Shown piece by piece: positions 47,690 to 59,070 of a stretch of 64,000 nt of DNA. Origin of the DNA: Megamerina dolium (taxonomy: Eukaryota > Arthropoda > Insecta > Diptera > Megamerinidae). Position 1 is the stretch's first letter. Every line of letters begins with the position of its first letter. The notes under the pieces were generated by a model that was not told the origin of the DNA, made no database searches, and worked only from the letters and a program-made list of their open reading frames with translations. Position numbers and translations under genes: made by a program. Location of the stretch: the NCBI GenBank assembly GCA_963854835.1, contig OY978530.1, positions 25,714,137 to 25,778,136 on the forward strand, written 5' to 3'.

Positions 47690-48570
47690 GAATATGAACA
47701 ATAGTGATCACCTGTGCATAGACTTCAGATCTGCATAAACTGTTTAGCTACATCCCACGGCATGGTAGATTGTCAGAGTCGACATAGCTGTGTTATATGC
47801 ATAGAAAGACACAATACGCTTTTACATCGTGAAGACCAAACCATGAACCATGGTCATAACTCTGGAAATTACTTTAACCCCCTTTCCCCAGTATCCCGGC
47901 AAATGATCACCCTTACATAATACTACACAGTAGATTAATCCTTGTACTTCACACGCTAATTAAATACAATCCTGTTTTGCATCAGGTGCAAAAAAAATAT
48001 CTGTCAGGCAAAAATTTCGAAAACTTGCACGCTCAATTTATGCGTATCGCATGACCCCAATTTCAAACTAAAAATTATTGATCTCTCTCGATCCTTTCAT
48101 TTACAAAAAACATCTCTAATATACCCTTGACCGATAAATATTTCCACAAGAGCGATCAAGTTGATTTGCTAATCGGCGTAGATATTTGTCCAGAAATAAT
48201 TCGAAAAGGAATACAGCATAACATTCTTGAACCCTCATTGCTCAAGAAACACTTTTCGGATGGATTCTTACAGGATCCATTAAAACAACTGTTCAAGCCC
48301 AACCCACAGTAGCTTCATGTTTTAATAAACTATATTTAGATGAACAACTTCTACGGTTTTGGGAATTTCACGAAGTTCCACAAAAACAAATTCAAGAAAA
48401 TTCAGATAAAATCTGTAAAGAACATTTTACGATGCCCACACGACCCAATAATGAAGAAAGATTGTACGTAGCCCAGCCCTCCAACGCTGCATATTCCCAC
48501 GAAATCAATATCGAAAGGTCAAGGTATAGCGCTTCAAATCAATTTGGAAGAACTAAAATTTCTCGTTTTA
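47690..48570 (+). pseudogene. BEL/Pao retroelement fragments (gag knuckle and protease-like)
   Basis: At 47715-47850: LQICINCLATSHGMVDCQSR with CVICIERHNTLLHRED, the paired zinc-knuckle pattern of BEL/Pao gag. At 48127-48312: DLLIGVDICPEIIRKG, like the protease end in these elements, then ERLYVAQPS-type debris. Stops separate all pieces. Family assignment is from motif recall. Confidence 0.6.
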
Positions 48571-48582
48571 AATGACCACATA

Positions 48583-48944
48583 AAAAAAAAATAAATATGT
48601 GGCACTTAAAGCCCCAAAGGGCTCATTGGCCGAGCTTCTCTTCCATTACTGTTGTGCGTCTTAAATTTGGACAGTATTAGAAGGGACCTACTTATTTTAG
48701 CCGGTTCCGAACGGCAGAACACTTGTGACATCACTTTTTCTGAGCTTTGTCACAGAGTTCTTTAAGAAGCTTTTTCATGGCAAGTTGTTACTGTCGAAAG
48801 AATTGCCAATTGCTTGCCGACAGGTGGGTACCATTCGAAAGAAAAATCTTATCGATATTAAATTTGTTATGCATCAGCCGTGTATTGAACCACGACCTAC
48901 AGATCAGAAGGCGAACACACTAACCACTGAGCTACGGCACCCAC
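48583..48944 (-). mobile_element. tRNA-derived SINE, copy 6
   Basis: Full-length, minus orientation. Very close to copies 1 and 8 (same GATCTGTAGGTCGTGGTTCAA and CTTGCCATGAAAAAGCTTCT). It ends in a T-rich tail (A-run on the plus strand, 48583-48592). Short CACATA flanks may be a TSD. Confidence 0.88.
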
Positions 48945-48949
48945 ATACT

Positions 48950-49290
48950 AATTCAAAATTTGCAGAAAACAGTCACCTCTGCCCTCTATGTAGAGGCTCC
49001 CACGCACTAAGCAAATGCCATCAATTGAAAAAAAAGAACATAGAAGAACGGCTTTATGTAGTACTCGTTTCTAGATACTGTTCGAATTGTTTAGCCGCCT
49101 CTCACCAACAGTAATAATCATCACTGCCATCATGTCACGTTCCACCAACCGTTCATCCGCGCTCACTCACGTATCGGCTCGTCCTACCTGATGCCTTGGA
49201 TGTCAATGATACCTCGCTCGTCTCATTCGACACGCATTCATTCGAGTGATGACATGTGGGGAAGACCTATCTCGTCTCTCTCTAATAGTC
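48950..49290 (+). pseudogene. BEL/Pao-type gag zinc-knuckle fragment
   Basis: 48955-49110 reads HLCPLCRGSHALSKCHQLKK, then RYCSNCLAASHQQ, the CCHC pattern of BEL/Pao gag. It is not simply the continuation of 47690-48570, because gag should precede protease. Either a second element or a rearrangement. Confidence 0.55.
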
Positions 49291-49325
49291 CGACTATGCT
49301 TACTGTGGAGTGGTCACAATTAATC

Positions 49326-49560
49326 TCTTAGAAGCTGCTCCATGGTAAATTGTTACTGCCAGAAGAATTACCAATTGCTTGCCCACAGGTGGGTACTGTT
49401 CGAAAGAAAAATCTTTTCGACATTACATTTGATTGTTTCAGCCGGGGGTTGAACCCACAACCTACAGATCAGAAGGCCAACAATGTAATGGAAGAATGGA
49501 AGAGTAGCTTGGCCAAAGAACCCTTCGGGGCTTTAAGTGTCACATGTTTATTTTTATTTT
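49326..49560. mobile_element. tRNA-derived SINE, copy 7, internally inverted
   Basis: 49326-49480 is the SINE head and mid-body on the minus strand. From about 49481 to 49560 the 3' end (GGAAGAG, CTTCGGGGCTTTAAGTGTCA, T-rich tail) reads on the plus strand. Head and tail are therefore inverted relative to each other. Confidence 0.75.
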
Positions 49561-50174
49561 ATTATTTTTATTTTATTTTTAATATGTTTTGTAAGCTTGT
49601 TTAATTTTACCACTTATGCGCTTTCATTACTTAATTGCGTACGTTTTTTTTGTAACAAATATTCACCTTTCTTTGAAATCAACACCATGATTAAGGCTGC
49701 CTGCATGACATCGACCTAACGACAAGATGGATTAAGGCCGAATTAAATTTTAAAATACCATCGAAAAAAGTATGCCCAAAAAGCATAATGTGCTCTTCGG
49801 CCTATGTAGGTGCAAGGAATTAAATTTTCGACATTGGAAAACTGTTGGTAGTTTTGTTTTAATTTCATAAACAATTAAAAGACCATGGTAGAATTTGTTT
49901 GATTTTAATGCTAAAATAATAATAAAATGCTAATAATCAAATTCACTTTGGGGCGGTGCATCTCAAATATTGAGATAATTCAACGTGTACAATTTAGAAT
50001 TCTTAGAACTATTTGCACAGCTCCTTGGACAAGGACCTCCAGATTGCCAACATTACTCTGAACGACCAAAAAATTAGTAAGAGAGTTCCTTAAGCTCAAA
50101 TACAACAAATGTATGAAAAGAAAAAATATATTAAACATTGTGTAATCCCTTACGACTACATTATGTGCTCTACA
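49561..50174. other. gene-less AT-rich spacer
   Basis: No ORF or repeat recognised. Confidence 0.4.
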
Positions 50175-51799
50175 TACAGTGAGCGACAAAAGTCTACGTA
50201 CGGCGACCATTTCTGCTATCTGACATGTCCAAAAGCATAATGAAAAGAAGTAATGATGCAATTTTGTTTTAAATATGTTTTTATTATTACATAGCAAAAA
50301 TTATCTTATTTCATTAAAAACTTAACAAGTTATTAACATAAAACGAAAAAAATTCAATGACAGAAGTCTACGTACGATTTGAAAATCAAAAGGAAATACT
50401 TTGATAAGGCACTAAAAGTTAAAATAAGTCGTCGTTTAATATTTGGTTGAGCATCTATAACTGCTTGCAAACGTCGGGGCATTGAAACGACTAAATTTTC
50501 GATTTCAAGGGCCGTTATTTGTTGCCATTTCTGTTGCAGCTTCTCTTTTAGTACTAGGGCACTAGTAATGTGATGTTTCCGTATCTTCCGCTCCAAAAGC
50601 TCCCAAACGTGTTCAATAATATTTAAGTCTGGGCTTTGAGGAGGTGAATACAGTTGTTGTGGAGCGTAGTAAAGCAGCCAGTCCCTCACGATGTGGGCGG
50701 TATGTTTTAGATCGCTATCCTGTTGGAAGATCCAACTCTCACCAAGGCATAGTTTATCAACCGATGCTTTTAAGTTTTGTTTCAAAATAGATTTATATTG
50801 AAAGCGATCCATGTTACCCTCCACAAATACCAAATTTCCAACTCCAGATGCAGCGACAGCGCCCCAAACCATTACACTCCCACCGCCATGCTTCACCGTA
50901 GGAACTAAGTGTTTCGGGTTCATTGCGGTATTTGGTTTTCTCCAAATTTTGGCTCTACCGTCACTTCCAAATAAATTGTATTTTGACTCATCTGTAAATA
51001 ATACTCGTTTCCAGAAATCAATTCCCTTGTCTAAATGCTTTTGCGCGAATTCCAAACGAAGTTTGCGATATTTTTCACTTATATACAGTTTCCTACGCGG
51101 AGTTCTGCTGTGAAACCCATAATTATTCAAGGCTCTTTGAACTGTTCGTGGATGCACATTTGTATTTGACCTAGTTGCTAGCTCTGCGGCCAACTTAGTG
51201 CCTGCCACTTTCGGATTTTGATCCACTTCTTTCAAAATGAACGATACATCTCTGCGACTCAGCTTTTTGGGAGACCACTACGCGGTTTATTTTCAAGACT
51301 ATTCGTTTTTTTGTAGTTATTGAATATTGTTTGAACTGTTGATTTTATTAAATTTAATAAGCTTGATATTTCACCTTACAATTTGTTTTCATTTCTATAC
51401 TTTACTACTAAGTTTCGCAAATCAATTGATATTTCTTTACGGGAAGCCATTGTCACAACCACGAACTTCTGGAAACAGCCAAAATACAACTAAATGCAAT
51501 CCAAGTATGTCTATTACCAAGCAAAACAGCAAAATGTAACTAGCGGTACTTTCCCGTTATTGCGTCGCAACACACAACAAAAAAGAAGCGTGGAATGCGC
51601 GCCGTATGTAGACTTTTGTCATTGAATTTTTTTCGTTTTATGTTAATAACTTGTGAAGTTTTTAATGAAATAATTTTTGCTATGTAATGATAAAAACATA
51701 TTTAAAACAAAATTGCATCATTACTTATTTTCATTATGCTTTTGGACATGTCAGATAGCCGAAATGGTCGCCGTATGTAGACTTTTGTCGCTCACTGTA
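50175..51799. mobile_element. Tc1-family transposon with about 200-bp IR/DR ends
   Basis: The element is 50177-51797 (1,621 bp) between TA dinucleotides. Inverted ends of about 200 bp (50177-50377 and 51599-51797) begin CAGTGAGCGACAAAAGTCTA. Each end carries the motif GACAAAAGTCTACGTACG twice: outer copies at 50185 and 51788, inner copies at about 50359 and 51625. This is the IR/DR layout. Confidence 0.93.
50354..51450 (-). pseudogene. Tc1-family transposase, lightly broken
   Basis: The main frame 51235-50354 (293 codons) has FTDESKYNLFGSDG, KHGGGSVMVWGAV, FQQDSDLKHTA and SPDLNIIEHVWELL, a complete DDE set with 34 residues between the last two. The N-terminal helix-turn-helix lies upstream from MASRKEISIDLRNLVVKY (about 51450) but has a TAA near 51378 and a frameshift around 51262. 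The C-terminus runs past the normal end into the inverted repeat. The DSD of the second block replaces the usual DND. Probably inactive without those two defects being absent in another copy. Confidence 0.9.
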
Positions 51800-52799
51800 T
51801 ATACTTTGACCAATATACATATCCTTGACTTTTACAAAGCAAATATAACTTGTCCATCAAAGGTTCATTACTAGTAAACATTGTTATATTATTTTTAATT
51901 TCAAATTAATACTAAAATGTAATTGATCTACACCCTGGTGTTGTCGTTGTTGTTAGTCATTACTGCTCAATGCAACCCTAATTCAAGCTCACCTTATTAT
52001 CCTATGTTCCACTTTGACGCTTATCTTTATTTGTACATATGTACTGTTACTCTATGTACTTTATATTTTAAGTTCTTTATATATATTGTATAATATATCA
52101 CGTTATAGTAAGTAAAGAACCGCCGAACAATCAACCACGTGTTTCTCTCTACAAAGCTGCTAACAGTTGTTATTTTTATAAAATTCAATAAATAAAGCGT
52201 AATTAGCGTTATTTTAATTATTTATTTTATATCATGAAAAAAATGGCTAAAATCGCTTTTAAAAATGTTTTATTTTTATATTTATGTACGATAAAAGGAG
52301 CAGATATTCAAAGAACTTTATCCACCAGTGAAGTATCGAAAGAACAAATTGTAAATTTTGTTTTTACAACTCTCTTCACTATTTCCTCAATTTCAATAAA
52401 ATCTTTCGACGAATAACAAAAATTACACTAGAACTAGTTCCCACTCGGAATATGATAATATTTGTAACCTCTTCGGATGTAGTCAATCTCAGTACCCTCT
52501 TTACAATGTTAGTTAAATATACATTTAACATCAAATTTGGCAACAAAAAACTCATATCCAATCACATCAAATACATGTAAAAAAAACAATATGTTATCTC
52601 TTGATGTACTATCTCCTTCTATGCCATGGAGCGTACAATGCGCTTCTCCTGCTGGAACACCAACAGCTACAACATCAAAGCAAACAAATAATGGCCTTTC
52701 TACTAAAGTGCATGACCCCCAGTAATAAAAGCAACTAGTGCGATGACTATTACAGAACCAGTTGCTGTTCAAACTCGAATTGATCGCTACATTACTGTA
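51800..52799. other. spacer and possible 5' part of the jockey-like element
   Basis: AT-rich. The 52537-52725 frame (GTPTATTSKQTNNG) may be a gag leader of the following LINE. No clear start. Confidence 0.3.
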
Positions 52800-52849
52800 G
52801 TAAAGTGAAATAGAAGTCCCCAAAATTCAAAACAAATGAATTCAACAAA

Positions 52850-53880
52850 AATTCAGAAACAGAACACTACCCCTATTAGTTCGGAAAATAGATACGCACT
52901 GCTTTCAAGTGATAAAAGTGACGAAAATATTATCCCCAAGAAAAATTTCAAACCCTCACCCATTTTCTTAAGAGAACGTAACTGAGATAAGTTGATTTCC
53001 AGAGTAACAAGCCGCATAGGAGTAAAGAATATCCACGTTGTGCCTATTCGCAAAGGCCAAATTGAAGAACCGAAAGTGCAAATCTATAGCGAAACTCATT
53101 ATCGCAAAGTAATTGCATAATTTTATGCTGGAAAAAAGAATTACTACACATATCAGCTAAAAAGTTTCAAGCTAAGGGTTTCAAGCCAAAACGGCATTCA
53201 ACATTCTCAACAAGAACAATATACCTCAACCGTTATATCGCATTGAACTTCAACCTAAAACAAAAACCCTAATAAAAAGTGAAGTACACCCCATATATAA
53301 AATTCGATTTTTATTGCATCGCAAAATCACATTCGAAGAACCCCATATGAGAACTTGACTTCCTCAGTGCAGCAACTGCCAAGAGTATGGACATACTAAG
53401 ACATATTGTACCTTGCCAGCTGTTTGTGTGATTTGTGGAGATCTTCATATATCAAACATATGGCCAAAATCTAAAGGCGATGCAAGCATGAAAAAATGCA
53501 GCAATTGTGTAGGTAATCACACCGCAAATTATAGAGGTTGCCCCGTATATACAACAATCCTAAAGCTAAATTTCTCCTCTAGCAAACAACCTTTAAAACC
53601 AGTTGAGCAAACTCAGATAGCCAACTCAAGTCAGAGACAAAATTTTGATGCAACACAATTCTTCTCTGCAATCCCAAACAAGAATCAAACCAATTCATAC
53701 GCTAATGTTTTAAAACAACACCCACACCAACAAAGCAATGTAAATAATGAGCACCCACTGCCCACCCAACAGCCAAGTACCCTTGAACATTTGCTTTAAA
53801 CACGAATGCAGAACATGAACCAATTCATCAACTCAATGCAAACAATGATGCAAGAAATGGTGAAAAATTAATCGATGTTA
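52850..53880 (+). pseudogene. jockey-like ORF1 (gag) with CCHC zinc knuckles
   Basis: Broken frames give an N-terminal segment (ENRYALLSSD), a jockey-type nucleic-acid-binding domain (YYTYQLKSFK) and three Cys-rich knuckles: CSNCQEYGHTKTYC, CVICGDLH and KCSNCVGNHTANYRGCP. A Gln/Asn-rich tail follows. The frame 53413-53799 is open for 128 codons; upstream stops at about 52984, 53118 and 53270 break it. The product would coat the RNA in an intact element. Confidence 0.75.
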
Positions 53881-53912
53881 CTCCACACATTGCTATCCAG
53901 ACCATAAATACC

Positions 53913-54748
53913 ATGAGTTGTCTCAAGATATGCCACTGGAACGCCAACGGCTTAACCCAGCACTGTTTAGAGCTAATTCAATTCCAACCATGTACCTTAA
54001 ATGTAATCTTAAATGGTCAACCGACATATTGGCAGACGGACAAGATGAAAATACCCGATCTCATAGACTTTGGAGTCGCCAAAGGCTTGCAGATGGAAAA
54101 TATCTCCACAGAGTGTAATTATGATCTATCATCTGACCAATCACCCACGGTAATATCTATAAAATCACCAAGCCCCCAAGGCAAATGCGTTAGAAAGAAA
54201 ATAGACTGGTTTAAATTCAAGAAATATATAAATTCCCATCTTCTTCTAAGCACTGTATTAAGAAATGGAAACGATGTAGACTCAGCACTCGAAAAATTCA
54301 ACTAGCTGCTCTTATTGGCTCTCAGCTCAGCCACCTGCACAAGGGTATGCAGCAATCAAACTATAGCCCATACACACCAGCCGACATTGAATTGCTAGTA
54401 AGACAGAAATGACTCCGAAGGCAATGGCAAGAATTCAGATCACCGAATCTGAAAACACAGCTACAGCACTGCACTCGAAAGTTAAAGCAAGCCCTAAAAA
54501 AAAAAACAACAAAGAGTTGGAAGATCACATAGCCAAATTAACACCTGGTGAAAAGTCAGACTACTCTTTGTGGAAATCAGTAAAAACCTTAAATCGGCCA
54601 ATTCTCACTGATTCCCCCATCCGTTTGAGTGACGGTAATTGGGCTAGAAGCAACTGTAAGAAGGGTTTGGCTTTTGCAAGCCACTGTCCAATCCACCCTC
54701 TTCACAGTCCTCACTACCAAAATTAACTTCTCAACCTTGCTCAATAAC
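53913..54748 (+). pseudogene. jockey-like ORF2: endonuclease remnant and linker
   Basis: It opens MSCLKICHWNANGLTQHCLE, the usual endonuclease start. Most of the domain is then deleted: it jumps to SSDQSPTVISI, the C-terminal S-D-H-x-P block with His replaced by Gln. The linker (SDYSLWKSVKTLN at about 54550) is intact in wording but in another frame. It stops at the RTE insertion. Confidence 0.75.
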
Positions 54749-57569
54749 TTACTTACTTACTTATGTGGCCATAACAACCGAATATCGATTTAGGCCGAAA
54801 ATAACATGCTTCGCCAGCCATCTCTGTTTTTCGCTAGCTGGCGCCAGTTAGAAATTCCAAGCGCCGTCAGGTTCTCCAGTACTTGGTTTTTCCACAGGAG
54901 GTTTGGTCTTCCTCTTCTGCGTCGTCATCCAGTGGGTTCCGAATATAACACCTTCTTAGCTGGAGCGTGTTCTTCCATTCGCTCGACATGACCTAGCCAG
55001 CGCAGCCGCTGGATTTTGATGTGCTTTATTATAGCTGTATGTCAATATCGACATACAGCTCGTACAGCTCATGGTTGTACCTTCTTCGGTACTCTCCACC
55101 AACGCAAATAGGCCCAAAGATCTTGCGGACTTTTCTCTCGGAAACTCCAATCATTCGCTCATCGGAGGTGGAAATTGTCCAGGATTCAGCGCCATATGTT
55201 AGGACAGTCATGATGAGAGACTTGTAGAGTGTAGTTTTCGTTCTTCGAGAGAGGGCTCGACTTCTCAATTGCTTACTTAGCCCAAAGTAGCACCTGTTTG
55301 CAAGAGTGATCCTTCGCAATATCTCCAGGCTGACATCATTACTGCTGTTAATGCTGGTTCCAAGATATACAAAGTCCCTTACTACTTCAAAAGCGTAGTT
55401 GTCAACAGAGACGTGCTGTCCAAGACGCCGGGACTCTTTGTTTGTTGACACTAGATACTTCGTCTTGCCCTCGTTCACCGTGAGACCCATCCGACGCGAC
55501 TCTCTTTCTATTATGTCGATATCGTCGGCATACACTAACAGCATGGCACTTTTGTTGAAGATAGTGCCATTATGTCGTAGAACAGCAGCTCGATTATTTT
55601 CTCCATAATAAGATTGAAGAAGTCGCACGATAACGAATCACCTTGTCTGAAACCCCGTTCGGTTCTAAACGGTGCGAAGAGGTCCTTCCCAATTTTCACT
55701 GCACAACAGGAGTTATGCAGTGTCATTCTACAAAGTCGAATGAGCTTTGCAGGAATACCGAACTCAGACATTGTTGCGTAGAGGTAATCCCTTACCGGAC
55801 TGTCGAAAGCGGCTTTATAATCAATAAATAGGTGGTGTGTGTTGATCTGTTTTTCTTAGGTCTTCTCCCGGATTTGGCGCAGTGTGAAAATCTGGTCGAT
55901 GGTAGATTTACCAGGTCTGAAGCCACACTGATAAGGTCCAATCAGGTTGCTGAGCATAGGCTTCAACCTTTCACACAGTACGCTCGATAGAACCTTGTAT
56001 GCGATGCTCAGGAGACTTATTCCACGGTAGTTGGCGCAAATTGTGGGGTCTCCTTTTTATGTACAGGACAGAGAACACTGAGCCTCCAATCATCAGGCAT
56101 GCTTTCATCCGACCATATTCTACTTATGAGCTGGTGCATGCAGGCGAGCAGCTCATCGCCTCCGCTTTGCTGTTCTTCAGCCTTAAAATGGCCGTTTCAA
56201 CCTCATCATAGTCGGGTGGTGGAACATCAACACCATCATCTGTAATTGGGGTTATCGAGCAATCTGCTTCACTGGCGGAATTGTTCGTAGCATCGCCATT
56301 CAATAACATGGAAAAGTATTCCCTCCATAGGCTCAGTACACTCTGGACATCTGTAACCAGATTCCCATATCCATCACGACAAGAAGAGGCTCCGGGATTT
56401 AAACCGCCACTTAGGCGCTTGATATTTTCGAAGAATTTCCGAGTCTCATTCTTGTCGGTACACATCTCTATCTCCTCACACTCGCGTCTTTCCAACTCCC
56501 TCTTCTTGCTCCTTTTCTCTCTATACCGCTCCTTAACAGCTCGCGTTGCGCCTGCAAGCAGGGTTTTTCTGTAGGCGGCGTCTTTCTCTGCGGTAGCGTC
56601 GCGACACTCCTGATCATACCACTCATTCCTCAGAGGCCGGTAGTAACCGATTACCTCCTCGGCAGCAGTAGTCATGGAGTGCGATATATGTATCCACCGT
56701 GCGCATGTATCATCAAGTGGGGGAGTGTTCTGCATAAGCAGATCCGATAGTCGAGTGGAAAATGCATCTGCTGTCTCTGGTGATCGCAGCTTACTGACTT
56801 CGAGCTTTCTCTGTGTGGGACTTCTCTTGTTATTTGCGACACATAAACGTGTGCGCACCTTACCTGCAATAAGGTAGTGATCCGAGTCGATGTTGGCACC
56901 ACGGATCGATTTCACGTCCATCACACTGGAATCATGCCTTCCGTCAATCACCACATGCTCAATTTGATTTCTTGTTCGTTAATCTGGAGACAGCCATGAC
57001 GCTTTGCGGATGTCGAGATGCTGGAATCTGGTACCACCAATTACCATGTTTCGTGCTGCGGCGAAGTCGATCAGCCTCATTCCGTTATCGGAGGTGTTCT
57101 GGTGGAAGCTGAATTTTCCGACAGTTGGACCAAAGGTACCTACCTTGCCCACCCTGGCATTAAAGTCGCCAAGAACGATTTTGATATCATGGCGGGGGCA
57201 GCGGTCATAAGCTTCTTCGAGGCGCTGAAAGAAGCTCTCCTTGGTCACATTGTCCTTCTCATCCGTCGGAGCGTGGGCACATATAAGGCTGATGTTAAAG
57301 ATTTTTGCCTTGATGCGGATTGTGGCCAGCCGTTCGTTCACAGGCGTGAACTGTGAGACAAGATGTCGTAGTCTCTTGCTGACCAAAAATCCACATCCTA
57401 ATTCGTGCCTTTCAGCAAGGCAACTGTAGTAGATGTCACAGGAGGCTCGTTTGGAGCAGCCCTGTCCATCGCATTTCCTGGAGAGCGGTGATGTCAGCTC
57501 TGTATTTTTCGAGGACATCAACCAGCTGGATAGAGGCACCCTCCCTATAAGAGGACCGGACATTCCATT
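54749..57569 (-). mobile_element. RTE-like LINE, longest copy (H), 5'-truncated
   Basis: 2,821 bp in minus orientation with an AAGT-repeat tail at 54749-54762 and a 5' end cut inside the endonuclease. Segment order: endonuclease, linker, reverse transcriptase, C-terminal domain. A 12-bp TSD shows it moved by target-primed insertion. Confidence 0.92.
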
Positions 57570-57575
57570 GCTCAA
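54790..57575 (-). pseudogene. RTE-like endonuclease-reverse transcriptase, broken
   Basis: Endonuclease: 57575-56979 (IFNISLICAHAPTDEKD, VLGDFNARVGK) continuing in 56954-56124 (NIDSDHYLIAGKVRTRL, the S-D-H block). Linker EEVIGYYRPLRNEWYDQECR. The RT start is interrupted near 56165, where about 20 codons present in copy B are missing. RT then continues in 55771-55535 (RTERGFRQGDSLSCDFFNLI) and 55628-55029 (MLLVYADDIDII, KYLVSTNKE, VYLGTSINSSNDVS). The C-terminal LGHVERM domain follows at about 55000-54790. At least three frame changes and a stop near 56960. The reverse-transcriptase YADD box is intact; the gene is not. Confidence 0.88.
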
Positions 57576-57599
57576 TAACGCTCAAAATTAAAAAGGACA

Positions 57600-58880
57600 T
57601 ATTCAAAGCAAAGATTTAAACCCAAAAAAAATCACCTGGTCCAGATAAAATTACCGGTAAAATGATAAAAGAGCTACCTCCGGCTTCAGTAATTCATCTC
57701 ATGCACATTTTCAATGCTATCCTTCGTATTAAACACTATCCCAAATGCTGGAAAACTTCAAAAATTATTATGATAGCAAAACCAGGAAAAGACCCTACAA
57801 AAGTTGCATCGTACAGACCTATCAGCCACCTGCCTCTACTCTCTAAAGTATTCGAAAAGCTCCTTGTAATGAATATAACTCCATTTATTAATCTCAACCA
57901 ACTGATTCCTCAACATCAGTTTGGATTTAGAAAACAGCACGGCACAATAGAACAAGTCCACCGCATTGTAACTCTGATAAGGAACACTTTAGAAGAAAAA
58001 AAGTATTGCTCAGCTGTCTTTCTTGATATCACTCAAGCTTTCGATAAAGTATGACACGATGGCCTTATTTACAAACTCAAACTATTACTGCCTGCAAATG
58101 TCTCCTCATTGCTTAGTAGCTACCTCACGAAAAGACAATTTCTCGTACATCACAAGGATTACACAACAAATCCATTCACGCTGGCGTTCCTCAAGGAAGC
58201 GTTTTGGGCCCCTTACTATATCTCTTATACACTTCAGATATGCCCAACAATAACTATACATTCATATCGACCTTTGCTGATGATACGGCAATATTGTGCT
58301 CTCGCTCTAACCCCATAGAAGCTACTAAACTCCTGCAGACTCATGTCGATTCTCTCGAAATCTGACTAGCAAAATGGCGTATAAAAGTCAATGAATCAAA
58401 GAGCGTACATGTAACCTTCACGCTAAGGCTAGATACATGTGCCCCACTTAATATTAATGGCCAATCAGTTCCACAATGTTCCTCAACAAAGTACTTGGGT
58501 ATTCACCTCGACAGAATGCTGACATGGAAAAATCACATAGAGGCAGAGAAAACTCAGATCAAGCTTAAAATGAATCAGTTATGGTGGCTGTTACACAAAA
58601 GATCAAAGTTGAATCTCGAAAACAAAGTGCTATTATATAAAGCAATCCTGTAGCCAATCTGGACTTATGGTATTCAGTTTTGGGGCACCGCATCTCCCTC
58701 AAATATCAAAAAATTGCAGCGAATACAATCCAAGTGTCTGCGAGTTATTGTAAACGCGTCTTGGTATATGAGGAACGTTAACATCCATCGAGATTTAAAT
58801 GTACCCTCAATTTCTGAGGAAGTTACAAAGTCCTGCAGAAGCTACATTCAAAAATTACTAGGCAATTGTTGCTGAGCACA
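57600..58880 (+). pseudogene. jockey-like reverse transcriptase
   Basis: Frame 57662-58054: IMIAKPGKDPTKVASYRPIS, LLSKVFEKLL, PQHQFGFRKQHGTIEQ, AVFLDITQAFDKV, ending at TGA about 58052. After frame changes come TLAFLKEAF-type sequence in place of the usual GVPQGS (58185-58205), then STFADDTAIL (catalytic ADD), KWRIKVNESKS, KYLGIHLDRMLTWKNHI and IWTYGIQFWGTAS. No RNase H. Stops also at about 58365 and 58653. Order and motifs fit the jockey clade. Confidence 0.82.
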
Positions 58881-59070
58881 GGCCATCGACGTTTAAAAAG
58901 AAATGACACATTGAATACGCTGTGTAATTACTAAACCTCGCGTCTTTACAAATTGTGATGGAACAACCGGAATATCACATAATTTTAAGTTAGTTTGTAA
59001 GATTTGAACACTTATCATGAGTTTCTCCGAATGGCAGAAAGATTCAATAAATTCTTACTATTTAAACAAA

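Larger units (their letters stand above)
54737..57581. repeat. 12-bp target-site duplication around nested RTE copy
   Basis: TTGCTCAATAAC occurs at 54737-54748 and 57570-57581, exactly flanking the RTE copy and interrupting jockey-like sequence that resumes on both sides. Confidence 0.93.
52800..59070 (+). mobile_element. jockey-like LINE, interrupted by an RTE copy
   Basis: ORF1 (gag) at about 52850-53880, ORF2 endonuclease remnant at 53913-54310, linker to 54748, then, after the nested RTE copy (54749-57569), reverse transcriptase 57600-58880. It ends with AATAAATTC and an A-rich stretch near 59046-59080. Many stops. The jockey assignment rests on the ORF1 knuckles and the RT wording. Confidence 0.8.

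Noticed and set aside
48725..49114. 129-codon ORF (also 62850-63248 minus) that could look like a gene
   Set aside because: It is the SINE body read through into neighbouring sequence; the same peptide appears at every SINE copy.
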